Position numbers and translations under genes: made by a program. A stretch of DNA of 64,000 nt from a bacterium (GTDB lineage: Bacteria; Planctomycetota; Planctomycetia; Pirellulales; Pirellulaceae): the NCBI GenBank assembly GCA_016124445.1, contig WGNR01000001.1, positions 1-64,000 on the forward strand, given 5' to 3'. Within the stretch, counting starts at the first letter, position 1; every line of letters starts with the position of its first letter. Shown one piece after another: positions 8,546 to 16,594 of the stretch. Under the pieces are notes generated by a model. It did not search any database. It saw nothing but the letters and a program-made list of their open reading frames with translations, and was not told the origin of the DNA.

Positions 8546-9073
8546 TCATGACGCTACATCCGTTTGAAAACGTCTGAGTAGATTAACTGACATCGCCTGC
8601 GTCTCTTTGGCTCCATCCACTTGGACAAAGTGAACTCTGTCCCCAATCGTCAAACTATTGGCATGGCAGTAGACGTTCTCGCAGTCAGAGTTCCCCAGAA
8701 ACCCGAACCGATTGCAATGGTGTACGATTCGGCCAAGGGCGTGTTTTGGGTCGCAGATCTCTAGCGCGTAGTCTTCGAGTTGTTGCAGAGCATAATCAAA
8801 CGCATTACGGATAGCGTCGTGGATATTGTCGTATGTTCGATCAAAACCGGATTCTCGATCCACCACGAATTCATCATGCGGTAGCATCGTAAGAATCCTC
8901 ATTTCGTAAGCACGCTCCCTTTGGTCGTTCTGATGCAGCACTAGGACAACGACACGGCACCCCACGATTTCGCCGAACAATTCCTCTAGCTTTTCTACGT
9001 TGTCGCGGATCTCGCCTTCGATCTCTTGCGACGGCTCCATGTTGCGAAACCTGATTTGCAACGGTATTTCCAT
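8546..9073 (-). CDS. HPF/RaiA-like ribosome hibernation factor fused to a cold-shock domain
   Basis: A 175-residue protein. Residues 1-105 (MEIPLQIRFRNMEPSQEI ... HDAIRNAFDYALQQLEDY) match the sigma-54 modulation/ribosome hibernation fold, which binds the 30S decoding region and blocks translation in resting cells. Residues about 115-170 (GRIVHHCNRFGFLGNSD...VYCHANSL...GDRVHFVQV...TQAMSVN) have the order and spacing of a cold-shock domain, an RNA-binding OB fold. The fusion is a known but less common architecture and replaces the C-terminal dimerisation domain of long HPF. AGGAGAG lies 6 bases upstream of the ATG. Its position between slipin and Usp genes supports a dormancy role. Confidence 0.8.
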   Translation of the reverse strand: MEIPLQIRFRNMEPSQEIEGEIRDNVEKLEELFGEIVGCRVVVLVLHQNDQRERAYEMRILTMLPHDEFVVDRESGFDRTYDNIHDAIRNAFDYALQQLEDYALEICDPKHALGRIVHHCNRFGFLGNSDCENVYCHANSLTIGDRVHFVQVDGAKETQAMSVNLLRRFQTDVAS

Positions 9074-9134
9074 CTAAAACTCTCCTATGGCTGCGAAGTC
9101 TCGCGAATCCAACTATGGAAACCGGCTTTTGCGG

Positions 9135-9959
9135 CTATGCAGAATGATCGATATTCTCTGCTACCTTCTCCGAGTTCAACGGCTTGGCTTCACTGCATCT
9201 GGAAAACGCTGATCCTTTGAACGCCGTGGTTAATTCCAACGGCAGCGGGAAGACGATTGTAGAATTGTTTTCAGCCCCTACTTCGACCAGTGTTTGCAGG
9301 AATCGCATCTGCATCGCCATTGGGTACTGTTGGATCAGATTGGCAGCATCCCGTAGGCGAGAAGCAGCTTCGTACTCACCTTCGGCGTGAATAACCTTGG
9401 CACGTCGCTCCCGTTCGCTCTCGGCCTGTTTTGCCATTGCCCGCTTCATGTGTTCGGGCAAATCAACTTGCTTAACTTCCACTAACTCCACTTTGACGCC
9501 CCAGGGCCCCGTGTGTTCGTCAAGTACCTCTCGGAGCCGATAATTGATCTTGTTGCGTTCGGCCAGTAATTCGTCCAGTTCTGCCTGACCGACAATACTG
9601 CGAAGCGTTGTCTGTGACAGTTGGCTCGTAGCATACATGTAGTGCTCTACCTCAAGAACGCTTTTCAATGGCTCGACGACGCGGAAATAGACGACCGCAT
9701 TGACTTGCACGGAAACATTGTCGCGGGTGATTACATCCTGAGTGGGAACATCTTGAACAAAAGTCCGTAGACTAACCCGAATCAGAACCTCGATTGGCCA
9801 GAACACCAAAATCAGGCCTGGTCCTTTCGGTTGAAGCAATACGCGGCCCAAGCGAAAGACGACTCCCCGTTCGTACTCTTTCAGAATTCGAATGCAACTT
9901 ATTAGGTACAAGACGACGACGCCGAGAAAGATTCCGAGAACCTCAATTGTGGGCGACAT
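9135..9959 (-). CDS. Slipin / stomatin-like SPFH (Band 7) protein
   Basis: A 274-residue protein, start ATG 9959 chosen because GGGAGGA lies 8 bases upstream; an in-frame ATG 33 bases earlier has no such signal. One N-terminal membrane helix ([17 protein letters not shown]) is followed by the slipin signature [15 protein letters not shown] and the Band 7 domain to about residue 200, including [20 protein letters not shown] and [12 protein letters not shown]. Slipins form oligomeric scaffolds on the cytoplasmic face of membranes and often pair with NfeD, which is absent here. It is the first gene of the minus-strand stress run; a 17-bp operator-like site lies 172 bases upstream. Confidence 0.88.
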   Translation of the reverse strand: MSPTIEVLGIFLGVVVLYLISCIRILKEYERGVVFRLGRVLLQPKGPGLILVFWPIEVLIRVSLRTFVQDVPTQDVITRDNVSVQVNAVVYFRVVEPLKSVLEVEHYMYATSQLSQTTLRSIVGQAELDELLAERNKINYRLREVLDEHTGPWGVKVELVEVKQVDLPEHMKRAMAKQAESERERRAKVIHAEGEYEAASRLRDAANLIQQYPMAMQMRFLQTLVEVGAENNSTIVFPLPLELTTAFKGSAFSRCSEAKPLNSEKVAENIDHSA

Positions 9960-10130
9960 TTGCAGTCCTCCCTTGCGTGAATAGCAAATCATTCACCCGG
10001 AAATAGCAGTCACGCATTGGTGTTTTCCTTGACTCACTTGAGCGGTTTCCGCCGCTTGGAAACGTTATTCCTCGCTCAAATTGTCGAGAGAACACATTCT
10101 GACCGATATAGACGAAACCTTCATTTTTCA

Positions 10131-10147
10131 ATGGTGGAATTCCTGAC
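10131..10147 (-). promoter_or_regulatory. Putative operator upstream of the slipin operon
   Basis: Read toward the slipin gene this is GTCAGGAATTCCACCAT. The right half TCCACCAT is identical to the reference palindrome at 4309-4325 and is on the gene side; the left half is degenerate. It is 172 bases upstream of the slipin start and would control the slipin-HPF-Usp-ATPase run. Confidence 0.5.
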
Positions 10148-10664
10148 CCGGTACTGGCCAGATAGTCGCAGACTGAAATCGTCAAGAATAAATGAGGGGG
10201 CGAAAGGATTTCTCGTCAGGGGTAGGGAGTTGCTGGGTCAATTCGCTCTCTCCAGAATTATTGATGTCTGCGTACGGAATCTAATACGAGGTTTGAGCGA
10301 TTTGCTACGAATGCCGGGGCTTCCGCTGGTCGCCCATGTTAGATTGCCGGCGCAGGCCTCAATAATAGCCCAGGCAATCCGAATACTGAGTTCGAGCTAT
10401 AAGGTTCCTTCTTTGTGTGGCTCTTCTGGGTACTCAACATCCAATAAACCGATACCCTGACACCTATCGGCGGTCAACAAACTGGTGGCTGGAGAAACTA
10501 CCATCGCCCTGATGGCAGTTGTGCCAATAAGTAGACGCCCCACTTCTCTGAAACGCGAATCAGTTTCCATCTCGGAAGCTAAAGGACTTTTTTGAATCAA
10601 TCGGATCACCCCGGATATCCGAATGCGTGGATCCAATTGTCTCCTGCCTGGAGAGGTATTGGGG
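10148..10664. other. Intergenic region without a convincing gene
   Basis: Between the divergent slipin and zinc-ribbon operons. It holds one copy of the 110-bp repeat (10257-10366). Open frames on both strands lack ribosome binding sites and family resemblance, and one of them (10397-10714) is crossed by the operator-like site at 10665-10681. I see no other gene. Confidence 0.5.
10257..10366 (+). repeat. 110-bp dispersed repeat, copy 1
   Basis: Begins ATTATTGATGTCTGCG and ends CGCAGGCCTCAATAAT; the two 16-base ends are inverted repeats with 2 mismatches, and imperfect pairing continues inward through AATCTAA / TTAGATT. The unit recurs at 27868-27977 (+) and 34397-34506 (-) with no insertions or deletions and about 6-7 base differences each. 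All three copies are intergenic and inside the stress island. It codes for nothing obvious; a MITE-like element or a structured RNA/DNA signal are the main options. Confidence 0.85.
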
Positions 10665-10681
10665 ATAGAGGAATCCACCAG
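10665..10681 (+). promoter_or_regulatory. Putative operator upstream of the zinc-ribbon/phosphoribosyltransferase run
   Basis: ATAGAGGAATCCACCAG, with the conserved half (TCCACCA) toward the + gene at 10784, 103 bases away. An extra half-site GGGTGGAA follows directly at 10681-10688 in the opposite orientation, so this may be a compound site. Confidence 0.45.
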
Positions 10682-10783
10682 GGTGGAATCAGTGGATTCA
10701 ATGATTCTGGTCATGCCCGAAAACTGGCTTAATTAGACAGCCGACAGCTAATTAGATGCTCCCAACAACGGAGGACACGGGAT

Positions 10784-11101
10784 ATGCCGAAGCATTCGAC
10801 CAAGTTCGTAAGTCGCTGCCGAGTGTGTGGCCGAACATTGGAGATTCCCGTGACTTTGTTGGGGAAACTCGCGTCCTGTAATCATTGTCGGGCGACCTTT
10901 ATTGCATTGGATCGACCCAATGATGGATTGAAGGTGAATGATCCAGCAACAGAGATCGTTCGGCGATTAGATCTGATCTTATCAACCGTCGAATGTCAGC
11001 GAACTCATAATCGTGATTCATCGGATGAGTATGAACGGCGCCCCGATGAAACAGAGCGAGAGCGAGAGGAGTTAACGAGTGCGAAACCTTGTGCATGGTA
11101 A
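10784..11101 (+). CDS. Small zinc-ribbon protein
   Basis: A 105-residue protein. Two CxxC pairs (CRVCG near residue 12 and CNHC near residue 34) form a zinc ribbon in the first 45 residues; the rest is hydrophilic with a strongly charged tail (DEYERRPDETEREREEL). Such short zinc ribbons are common in planctomycetes and the partner is unknown. GGAGG lies 9 bases upstream of the ATG. It is the first gene of a + run continuing with a phosphoribosyltransferase, a CBS protein and a hydrolase, and an operator-like site lies 103 bases upstream. Confidence 0.65.
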   Translation: MPKHSTKFVSRCRVCGRTLEIPVTLLGKLASCNHCRATFIALDRPNDGLKVNDPATEIVRRLDLILSTVECQRTHNRDSSDEYERRPDETEREREELTSAKPCAW

Positions 11102-11175
11102 AAACCGCCCAGTTCGTTTTTTGCCGAAGCATTAGAACCAGTAGCGGCAGCCTGAATTGCTGTCAGGGAATCAAG

Positions 11176-11829
11176 ATGTCATTTGAGAATCGAGCGGATG
11201 CCGGAAAGCAACTTGGACGCGAGCTCAAGCGTTTAAAGTTGCATAATCCACTGATTCTGGGCATACCGCGAGGCGGGGTTGTCACGGCGGCGGCAATCGC
11301 CAACACGTTAAACGCGGAGTTGGATATCGTTCTGGCACACAAGCTTCGATGCCCGTCGGAGCCGGAGTTGGCAATTGGAGCCGTTGGGGAAGATGGTGTT
11401 CCTACCTTAGATAAAGATCTCGTGCGTCAATTGGGAATCAGCCAGGCGACCATCATTGAGGAATGCCGGATCCAGGCGAACCATATCAATCGCCTCAAGC
11501 GACTATTTCGGGACATCAGACCGCCGGCGACGATTGCCGGACGCACCGTCGTTATCACCGATGACGGTATCGCGACCGGCTCGACGATGTTGGCTGCCCT
11601 TCAGATAGTTAGGCAAATGCAGCCTTTTGAAGTTATCGTCGCCGTGCCCGTAGCTCCACCAAATAGGTTGAAAGCCATCCGTAGCCAATGCAATCGACTG
11701 ATCTGCTTGATCGAGCCATTTGAGTTTTATGCCGTGGGTCAGTTCTATCGGTCGTTTGAATCGGTCTCTGAAGAAGAAGTCGTGCAGCTACTGCAGGAAT
11801 ATGCGTCGACCACAAAAACGGCCCAATAG
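11176..11829 (+). CDS. Phosphoribosyltransferase-family protein
   Basis: A 217-residue protein, start ATG 11176 with AGGGAA upstream; upstream in-frame codons encode a sequence unlike the family. The type I PRTase fold is shown by ILGIPRGGVVTAAAIAN near residue 30 and by the PRPP-binding loop VVITDDGIATGSTMLAAL near residues 122-139. The family is the stand-alone PRTase seen next to, or fused to, dienelactone hydrolase-like proteins in stress loci, including the mycobacterial DosR regulon. The base or other substrate is unknown. Downstream are a CBS protein and a DLH-like hydrolase on the same strand. Confidence 0.82.
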   Translation: MSFENRADAGKQLGRELKRLKLHNPLILGIPRGGVVTAAAIANTLNAELDIVLAHKLRCPSEPELAIGAVGEDGVPTLDKDLVRQLGISQATIIEECRIQANHINRLKRLFRDIRPPATIAGRTVVITDDGIATGSTMLAALQIVRQMQPFEVIVAVPVAPPNRLKAIRSQCNRLICLIEPFEFYAVGQFYRSFESVSEEEVVQLLQEYASTTKTAQ

Positions 11830-11864
11830 CCTCGAAGTTAAATCGATCTAACAGGAGAACCCTG

Positions 11865-12305
11865 ATGAGCGTAGGACGAATCTGTATACGCGAAGTTGAT
11901 GTCATTTCGGCAAATGAAACCGCCCAGGCAGCGGCCCAACGAATGCATGCTCGAAAGGTAGGCACGCTTGTGGTCGTTGACTCTCGGAGCAAGCCGGTCG
12001 GGATTGTGACAGATCGCGATTTGACAATACGAATACTAGCCTCTGGAAGAGACGGTGCGACCACAACCATCGAAGAAATCGTCCGAGGGCCACTCAAAAC
12101 GGTAGAGGAAGACACTTCTATCGAAGAAGCACTTCGCGTGATGAGGAAGGGCCCATTTCGTCGCCTACCAGTTGTTTCAGGAGAGGGCGAACTGGTCGGC
12201 TTGATTAGCCTGGACGACATCTTGGAGCTTCTGGCAGAAGAACTGACATCGATTTGCTGCCTCCTTGAGGAAGAAGAACCGAGTGCTTTGGCGAGTGACA
12301 CCTAG
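11865..12305 (+). CDS. Tandem CBS-domain protein
   Basis: A 146-residue protein made almost entirely of two CBS domains: the first has ANETAQAAAQRMHARKVGTL then GIVTDRDLTIRILA, the second EDTSIEEALRVMRKGPFRRLPVV then LVGLISLDDILELLAEEL. Such proteins bind adenine nucleotides and resemble hypoxic response protein 1 (Hrp1) of mycobacteria in layout and size. AACAGGAG lies about 8 bases upstream of ATG. It lies 35 bases after the phosphoribosyltransferase and 55 before the hydrolase, probably in one transcript. The ligand is an inference. Confidence 0.88.
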   Translation: MSVGRICIREVDVISANETAQAAAQRMHARKVGTLVVVDSRSKPVGIVTDRDLTIRILASGRDGATTTIEEIVRGPLKTVEEDTSIEEALRVMRKGPFRRLPVVSGEGELVGLISLDDILELLAEELTSICCLLEEEEPSALASDT

Positions 12306-12360
12306 GCCGATCTACTTGCGAGTTGCTTCCTTTTCATTCCCTGTTATTAAGTGAGTACGA

Positions 12361-13017
12361 ATGTCCAGTCGCGCCGAATCGCAATCGCTAGAGGTGAAAA
12401 TCGGCCCAGAAAAGCTACCAGGCAGGCTGACCATTCCTGATTCAGCAATCGGTGTGGTCCTGTTTGCTCATGGAAGCGGGAGTAGCCGGTTCAGCCCTCG
12501 CAATCAAATGGTGGCTCAGTCACTTCATGTCCAGGGAATCGCGACGATACTCCTCGATCTTCTGAGTGAGTCTGAATCGCATGATACGCGTTTTGTATTC
12601 GATATCTCACTACTCGCGTTCCGCTTACGGGTTGCAGAAAAGTGGGCCACTGGTCACCCATTGTTAACAGGGCTTCCCATCGGCTTCTTTGGCGCCAGTA
12701 CCGGCGCGGCAGCAGCATTGGTCTCGGCCGCGGCGGATGGCACCAATGTAAAAGCGATTGTCTCTCGAGGCGGACGTCCTGATTTGGCGCGTCCGTACCT
12801 CGGTAAAGTAAAGGCACCCACACTCTTGATTGTTGGAGGCAATGACGGACCGGTGATAACCATAAATGAAGACGCCTATGCCGAACTGCGATGCGAGAAG
12901 CATCTGGAGATCGTGCCATTTGCTACGCACCTGTTTACCGAGCCTGGGGCACTAGAACAAGTGGCAAATCTTGCTAGTGATTGGTTCTGTCGTTACCTAC
13001 CGGATATCCATGAGTAA
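12361..13017 (+). CDS. Dienelactone hydrolase-like alpha/beta hydrolase
   Basis: A 218-residue alpha/beta hydrolase. The N-terminal VVLFAHGSGSSRFSPRNQ is the oxyanion region; GFFGASTGAAAAL near residue 119 is the nucleophile elbow (G-x-S-x-G, Ser); the acid and His candidates are in LLIVGGNDGPV near residue 160 and in FATHLFTEPG near residue 195. The substrate is unknown. The gene order phosphoribosyltransferase-CBS-hydrolase recalls Rv2030c-type architectures in which PRTase and hydrolase are fused. It is the last gene of the run before an operator-like site and the baeRF gene. Confidence 0.8.
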   Translation: MSSRAESQSLEVKIGPEKLPGRLTIPDSAIGVVLFAHGSGSSRFSPRNQMVAQSLHVQGIATILLDLLSESESHDTRFVFDISLLAFRLRVAEKWATGHPLLTGLPIGFFGASTGAAAALVSAAADGTNVKAIVSRGGRPDLARPYLGKVKAPTLLIVGGNDGPVITINEDAYAELRCEKHLEIVPFATHLFTEPGALEQVANLASDWFCRYLPDIHE

Positions 13018-13077
13018 CAGACGTGAAGGTCGGCATTGCACTCAACCGTTTAGCGAGTCCTTTCCGCAGGCAGCACC

Positions 13078-13094
13078 GTGGTGGATCCCGCCAT
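13078..13094 (+). promoter_or_regulatory. Putative operator upstream of the baeRF gene
   Basis: GTGGTGGATCCCGCCAT, differing from the reference palindrome in the outer bases and with C to T/G changes symmetrical to the site at 16054-16070. It is 129 bases upstream of the start at 13223. Confidence 0.4.
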
Positions 13095-13222
13095 GTTCGA
13101 ATCGAGCAGGATCTGGTGCCCCAACGACGCTACACCAGGGACAATTCAAGGATAGGCTGCGGCAAATTATCTACAAACGACGACATCGCGGCCGTCGCAA
13201 GTAACCCCATAAGGAGATAGTC

Positions 13223-14392
13223 ATGGATACATTCACACACGGGAATCTAGAGCGACTCATTGCACCCCAACAGGGACCATGTGTGAGTATTATGATGCCG
13301 ACCCATGAATCAGGCGAAGATGGCCAGCAAGATCGGGTGCGTCTCAAAAACCTGTTGAACGACGCTCAGCGGTCCCTCGCTGGTCATTGGCTTACAAGCG
13401 TCGCTGCGAGAGATTTCATCAAGCCTGTCGAAGTGGAGGTCGAGAAAACCGACTTTTGGCAAGGCCGCAGCCAGGGAATGGCTATCTTCTACTCGCCGCA
13501 GTTGTTTAGCGTCTTTCGATTGCAGGTCCCCTTCGAGCCGTTGATGGTCGTGGGAAGCCACTTTCATATCAAGTCGGTCTTGCCGGCACTCAATCACCGC
13601 GATCGATTTTACGTTTTGACCTTGAGTCAGAAACAGGCAAGCCTCTACCTGGCGACATCGAAATCGATTGAAAAGATTGTTGTTCCGAACTTGCCGGCGA
13701 ATTCAAATTCGGCACTTGGCTACTCAGACTTTGAACGCGAGGTTCAGTGCCACTCTCCAATGCACGCGTCCCATGGTGAGCGCACTGCTATCTTTCACGG
13801 TCACGGAGGCGAAGCAGACTCCGAAAAAGAGGAACTGAAGGAATATTTTCGCCAGGTCGACAAAACACTTACTCACATCATGCAACAGCAGAATGCACCA
13901 CTAATCCTTGCTGGCGTTGAGTATCTATTGCCCATCTATCGCGAGGTGAATACCTACAAAGGAATTGTAGATCCGGAATTGAGGGGCAACCTGGATGACA
14001 ATCCTGCCAACCAGATTCGCGAACAGGCTTACGAGCTAATGAAACCGATTCTGCAAAACCGGAGGGAGTCTGCTACAAATAAGTTCAACAATCTGATCGG
14101 AACCGATTACATTTCGGGAGACATTCATAAGATTCTTGTCGCTGCAAATCAGGGACAGATCGAGTCTATTTTCATCGATGCCGGGACTCTCGTGTGGGGC
14201 AAATATCAGTCCACAACGCGCAATGTCTATGTTCACGATACTCGCGAGGAAGGGGATGAAGACTTACTGAACCTTGCCGCGATTGAGACCCTCCGCCACC
14301 GAGGCGAGGTGTTCGTCGTACCGAGAGAGCAGATGCCGGGTGAAGATTTTATCGCAGCCACGTACCGCTATCGTCCCAAAGAATCGCGTTGA
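13223..14392 (+). CDS. Bacterial eRF1-like protein (baeRF family)
   Basis: A 389-residue protein with the three-domain layout of the bacterial archaeo-eukaryotic release-factor-like (baeRF) families. An N-terminal domain opens with LIAPQQGPCVSIMMPTHESG. The middle has FYVLTLSQKQASLYLAT. The C-terminal eRF1_3-like domain carries ILVAANQGQIESIFIDAG and ends NLAAIETLRHRGEVFVVP then ATYRYRP. No GGQ peptide-release motif is seen. Proposed roles for the family lie in ribosome stalling or rescue, but no activity is established. AAGGAG lies 7 bases upstream of ATG, and an operator-like site is 129 bases upstream. With the HPF-like protein on the other strand it suggests control of translation in resting cells. 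Confidence 0.75.
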   Translation: MDTFTHGNLERLIAPQQGPCVSIMMPTHESGEDGQQDRVRLKNLLNDAQRSLAGHWLTSVAARDFIKPVEVEVEKTDFWQGRSQGMAIFYSPQLFSVFRLQVPFEPLMVVGSHFHIKSVLPALNHRDRFYVLTLSQKQASLYLATSKSIEKIVVPNLPANSNSALGYSDFEREVQCHSPMHASHGERTAIFHGHGGEADSEKEELKEYFRQVDKTLTHIMQQQNAPLILAGVEYLLPIYREVNTYKGIVDPELRGNLDDNPANQIREQAYELMKPILQNRRESATNKFNNLIGTDYISGDIHKILVAANQGQIESIFIDAGTLVWGKYQSTTRNVYVHDTREEGDEDLLNLAAIETLRHRGEVFVVPREQMPGEDFIAATYRYRPKESR

Positions 14393-14402
14393 GCGTTCTC
14401 GC

Positions 14403-14427
14403 GGGCCGCTTGCAAAGAGAGCGGCCC
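14403..14427 (+). terminator. Hairpin between convergent genes
   Basis: GGGCCGCT at 14403-14410 pairs exactly with AGCGGCCC at 14420-14427, followed by CGACTTCTTT. It sits 10 bases after the baeRF stop and before the end of the opposing MBL-rhodanese gene, so it may serve the + transcript. Confidence 0.65.
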
Positions 14428-14500
14428 CGACTTCTTTCAGCGACAGGCTCCGGCACGAATGGCGAAATGTCCCATTGCCGGACGCAAATGAATCCAGGAT

Positions 14501-15955
14501 TTACGAATAGGTCCGACCAGACGTTTCTTTCTCCATACGGGACGTTCCAGAACGCTCCCCATCAGCGACCGGTAAGTCGGCTTGTTTCCAGGCTCGATAG
14601 CCTCCGTGCATATTGATCACTCGGTAGCCGCTTGCCTGGAACAAGCTTGACGCAATCGCGGAACGCGTCCCTGTCCGGGAGTAAACAACAACTGGCTTGT
14701 CATTAGAAATCTTGTCCATCTGGTTCGGGAGTTGGCCCAAGTGGATATGTTCCGCGTGGCAGATATGCGACTGTCTCCATTCAGCGTCCGAGCGGACATC
14801 GATCAGAGAAACTTGTCGCGAATTGATTCGGGAAGCCAAATCCGACGGCGTCTCTACGAGATAGGCCTCGTTGGCTATTCCTAGACGCTGGATTTCATCT
14901 TGGCCACAGCCCCCGCCGATGTTGTCGAAGCCGACATTGTGAAGAATACGGACCGCCTCAGAACGCTGGCGATCATCACCGATCAGAAACACTGGCAGCG
15001 AACAACTCAGCAACCACCCCGCCCAAGTCGCCAATTGATTGAGGGGTATGTTGATCGCGCCGGGATAGTGCCCCTCGGTAAATCGACTCGATGGAGCCAA
15101 GTCGACGACAGTCCCATCGAGAACAGCGTTCTTTAATTCCGATGCGTCAATTCGTTTGATTGCTTCATTCCCCAGGAACCCCGGACCAGCTTTGTTCATC
15201 TCTTTGATGGTAACGCAATGGCTCGCCATTTCTGGCTGATCTGCCAAAATGTATTGGACAAACGCCTCTTCATCAGTGAATTGCAACGCTGGATTGAAAA
15301 TCTTCTCGTAGCCCACAGTGGATGATGGAATCTTACGAATTGCCTTTCCGCAAACGCTGCCTGCGTCACGAGAAGGCCACACCTGAAGGTAGGCAGGCAG
15401 GTCCTTGAATCGTTTGGCAGATTGGAAGATTTTTCGAGCTTGCTGATCGGCGAAGTCATGTTCTACCGGGGAATCCTCGATAATCTCCGGGCGACCGATT
15501 GAACCGACTAAAATGAAGTCGCCAGTGAATATTCCCACGGGGCGATTGGCACCTGCGCCCTCGTCGATAACGAGAAAAGAAAGACTTTCCGGAGTATGTC
15601 CCGGGGTATGAATCACTTTGAACAAGACGCTACCAATGTGGAACGCGCTGCCGTTCCTCAAAACCTCACGAGCATACGCTGCTAAGTATTTGTATCCTGT
15701 CCCCTGGGCACCTTCTCCCGAGACGTAGAGAGTAGCTCCCAAACGGCCGGCCAGCTCTTTTGCTCCTGAAACATATTCTGCGGGAATGTGAGTTTCGGCA
15801 ACGGAGGTAATCTCTAGATCTTCCTGCTCCGCTGCAATCAAATACTTATCGACGTCGCGATCAGGATCGATGATGATCGCGACACGGGCATGCTCGCAAC
15901 CCACCAGGTACGAAGCATGGGCGAGTCCACCATCGTAGAAATACCTGAACAACAT
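14501..15955 (-). CDS. MBL-fold/rhodanese fusion with degenerate active sites
   Basis: A 484-residue protein: metallo-beta-lactamase fold (about residues 1-240), then two rhodanese-like domains. The architecture is that of persulfide dioxygenase-rhodanese fusions in sulfide oxidation. The catalytic motifs are altered: the HxHxDH motif reads HIPAEY (in AETHIPAEYVSG), although TPGHTPES and TGDFILVGSIGRPE are kept. The last rhodanese loop reads YSRTGTRSA with Ser where Cys is expected, and the middle one reads FLIGDDRQRSEA, also without Cys. It may be a sensor or binding protein rather than an enzyme. The start is ATG 15955 with GGAG 7 bases upstream; upstream in-frame ATGs are less well placed. 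Two operator-like palindromes lie 76 and 99 bases upstream. Confidence 0.8.
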   Translation of the reverse strand: MLFRYFYDGGLAHASYLVGCEHARVAIIIDPDRDVDKYLIAAEQEDLEITSVAETHIPAEYVSGAKELAGRLGATLYVSGEGAQGTGYKYLAAYAREVLRNGSAFHIGSVLFKVIHTPGHTPESLSFLVIDEGAGANRPVGIFTGDFILVGSIGRPEIIEDSPVEHDFADQQARKIFQSAKRFKDLPAYLQVWPSRDAGSVCGKAIRKIPSSTVGYEKIFNPALQFTDEEAFVQYILADQPEMASHCVTIKEMNKAGPGFLGNEAIKRIDASELKNAVLDGTVVDLAPSSRFTEGHYPGAINIPLNQLATWAGWLLSCSLPVFLIGDDRQRSEAVRILHNVGFDNIGGGCGQDEIQRLGIANEAYLVETPSDLASRINSRQVSLIDVRSDAEWRQSHICHAEHIHLGQLPNQMDKISNDKPVVVYSRTGTRSAIASSLFQASGYRVINMHGGYRAWKQADLPVADGERSGTSRMEKETSGRTYS

Positions 15956-16030
15956 GGCCTGCTCCATCACCTTCAAAGAGATTCCAAGTGTCAAATGGAG
16001 AAAGTTTGATGGGGGAATTGTGGGCCACCT

Positions 16031-16047
16031 ATGGTGAATTCCACTTT
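16031..16047 (-). promoter_or_regulatory. Putative operator, proximal of two
   Basis: Read toward the MBL-rhodanese gene: AAAGTGGAATTCACCAT, 76 bases from the start at 15955. The gene-side half matches the motif in 7 of 8 positions. It is separated by only 6 bases from the second site. Confidence 0.45.
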
Positions 16048-16050
16048 CTC

Positions 16051-16073
16051 TGCATGGCGGATTCCGCCATGCA
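16051..16073 (-). promoter_or_regulatory. Putative operator, perfect 23-bp palindrome (distal of two)
   Basis: Two exact 11-base arms, TGCATGGCGGA and TCCGCCATGCA, flank a single central T at 16062. The core 16054-16070 is ATGGCGGATTCCGCCAT, the island motif with a symmetrical T to C / A to G change. It is 99 bases upstream of the MBL-rhodanese start. Confidence 0.6.
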
Positions 16074-16218
16074 GATTATTTCGCAAATATAGCTGCCACA
16101 AGAGGTGGCAGCGGGAAGCAGATCAACTGGGCAACTTCGCGTTGGCAAACATTTACGTCAGGGGTACAACCACGACTGCAAGCCAGTGATTTCAAGCAAG
16201 GTGTTTAGGTAATCTTTA

Positions 16219-16470
16219 TCAGAAGCAATTCTGATTGATTTCCTCTTTCAGAAACTCCTTGAGTCGGCGGATGTTGTCCATTTCCTGGGCCTTCATTTCC
16301 TGCCAGAATCCCTTGATAGGCTCCCGCCAATCTGCGTTCGCGATGTATTGATCGTAGCGCCACAACATGTCCAGGCGACGACTCAATTCATGCACTAAGT
16401 CATGATCGTGATCCTGGCAGCCAGCCGTTTCACCCAAGTGTTTGAGTTCCTTTTCTGCATAGATGGACAT
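16219..16470 (-). CDS. Small helical protein, family not recognised
   Basis: An 83-residue protein predicted to be nearly all helix, with residues such as HDLVHELSRRLDMLWRYDQYIANAD followed by EMDNIRRLKEFLKEEI. His and acidic residues (CQDHDHDLVHE) could bind metal, but no established motif is complete. A strong Shine-Dalgarno GAAGGAG is 6 bases upstream of ATG 16470. An operator-like palindrome lies 101 bases upstream, between this gene and the NarL-type regulator, so co-regulation with the stress genes is likely. Not recognised as any characterised protein. Confidence 0.7.
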   Translation of the reverse strand: MSIYAEKELKHLGETAGCQDHDHDLVHELSRRLDMLWRYDQYIANADWREPIKGFWQEMKAQEMDNIRRLKEFLKEEINQNCF

Positions 16471-16570
16471 GGCAATTCTCCTTCAATTGAAAACCATGAA
16501 GACTCCTCAGCCACCTGTTCATTATGGCCGCGGCTTCCGGCGTCTTTACCAGAGAATTGTCTATTCTTCG

Positions 16571-16587
16571 ATGGTGGGAATCACCAA
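16571..16587 (-). promoter_or_regulatory. Putative operator upstream of the small helical protein
   Basis: Read toward the gene at 16470: TTGGTGATTCCCACCAT. The gene-side half differs by one base from the reference. It lies 101 bases from the start, just after the 3' end of the response regulator gene. Confidence 0.5.
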
Positions 16588-16594
16588 CGCTGCA

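Noticed and set aside
10257..10366. Resemblance of the 110-bp repeat to an integron attC site
   Set aside because: Length and imperfect dyad fit, and GTTAGAT matches the attC core, but copy 3 has GTCAGAT, there is no integrase and the copies are not spaced as cassettes.
10017..10460. A 147-codon frame on the plus strand
   Set aside because: It runs through the 10131 operator-like site and the 110-bp repeat and has no protein-like composition.
10397..10714. A 105-codon frame on the minus strand
   Set aside because: It has no Shine-Dalgarno, no family resemblance, and its N-terminal part is formed by the operator-like sequence at 10665-10681.
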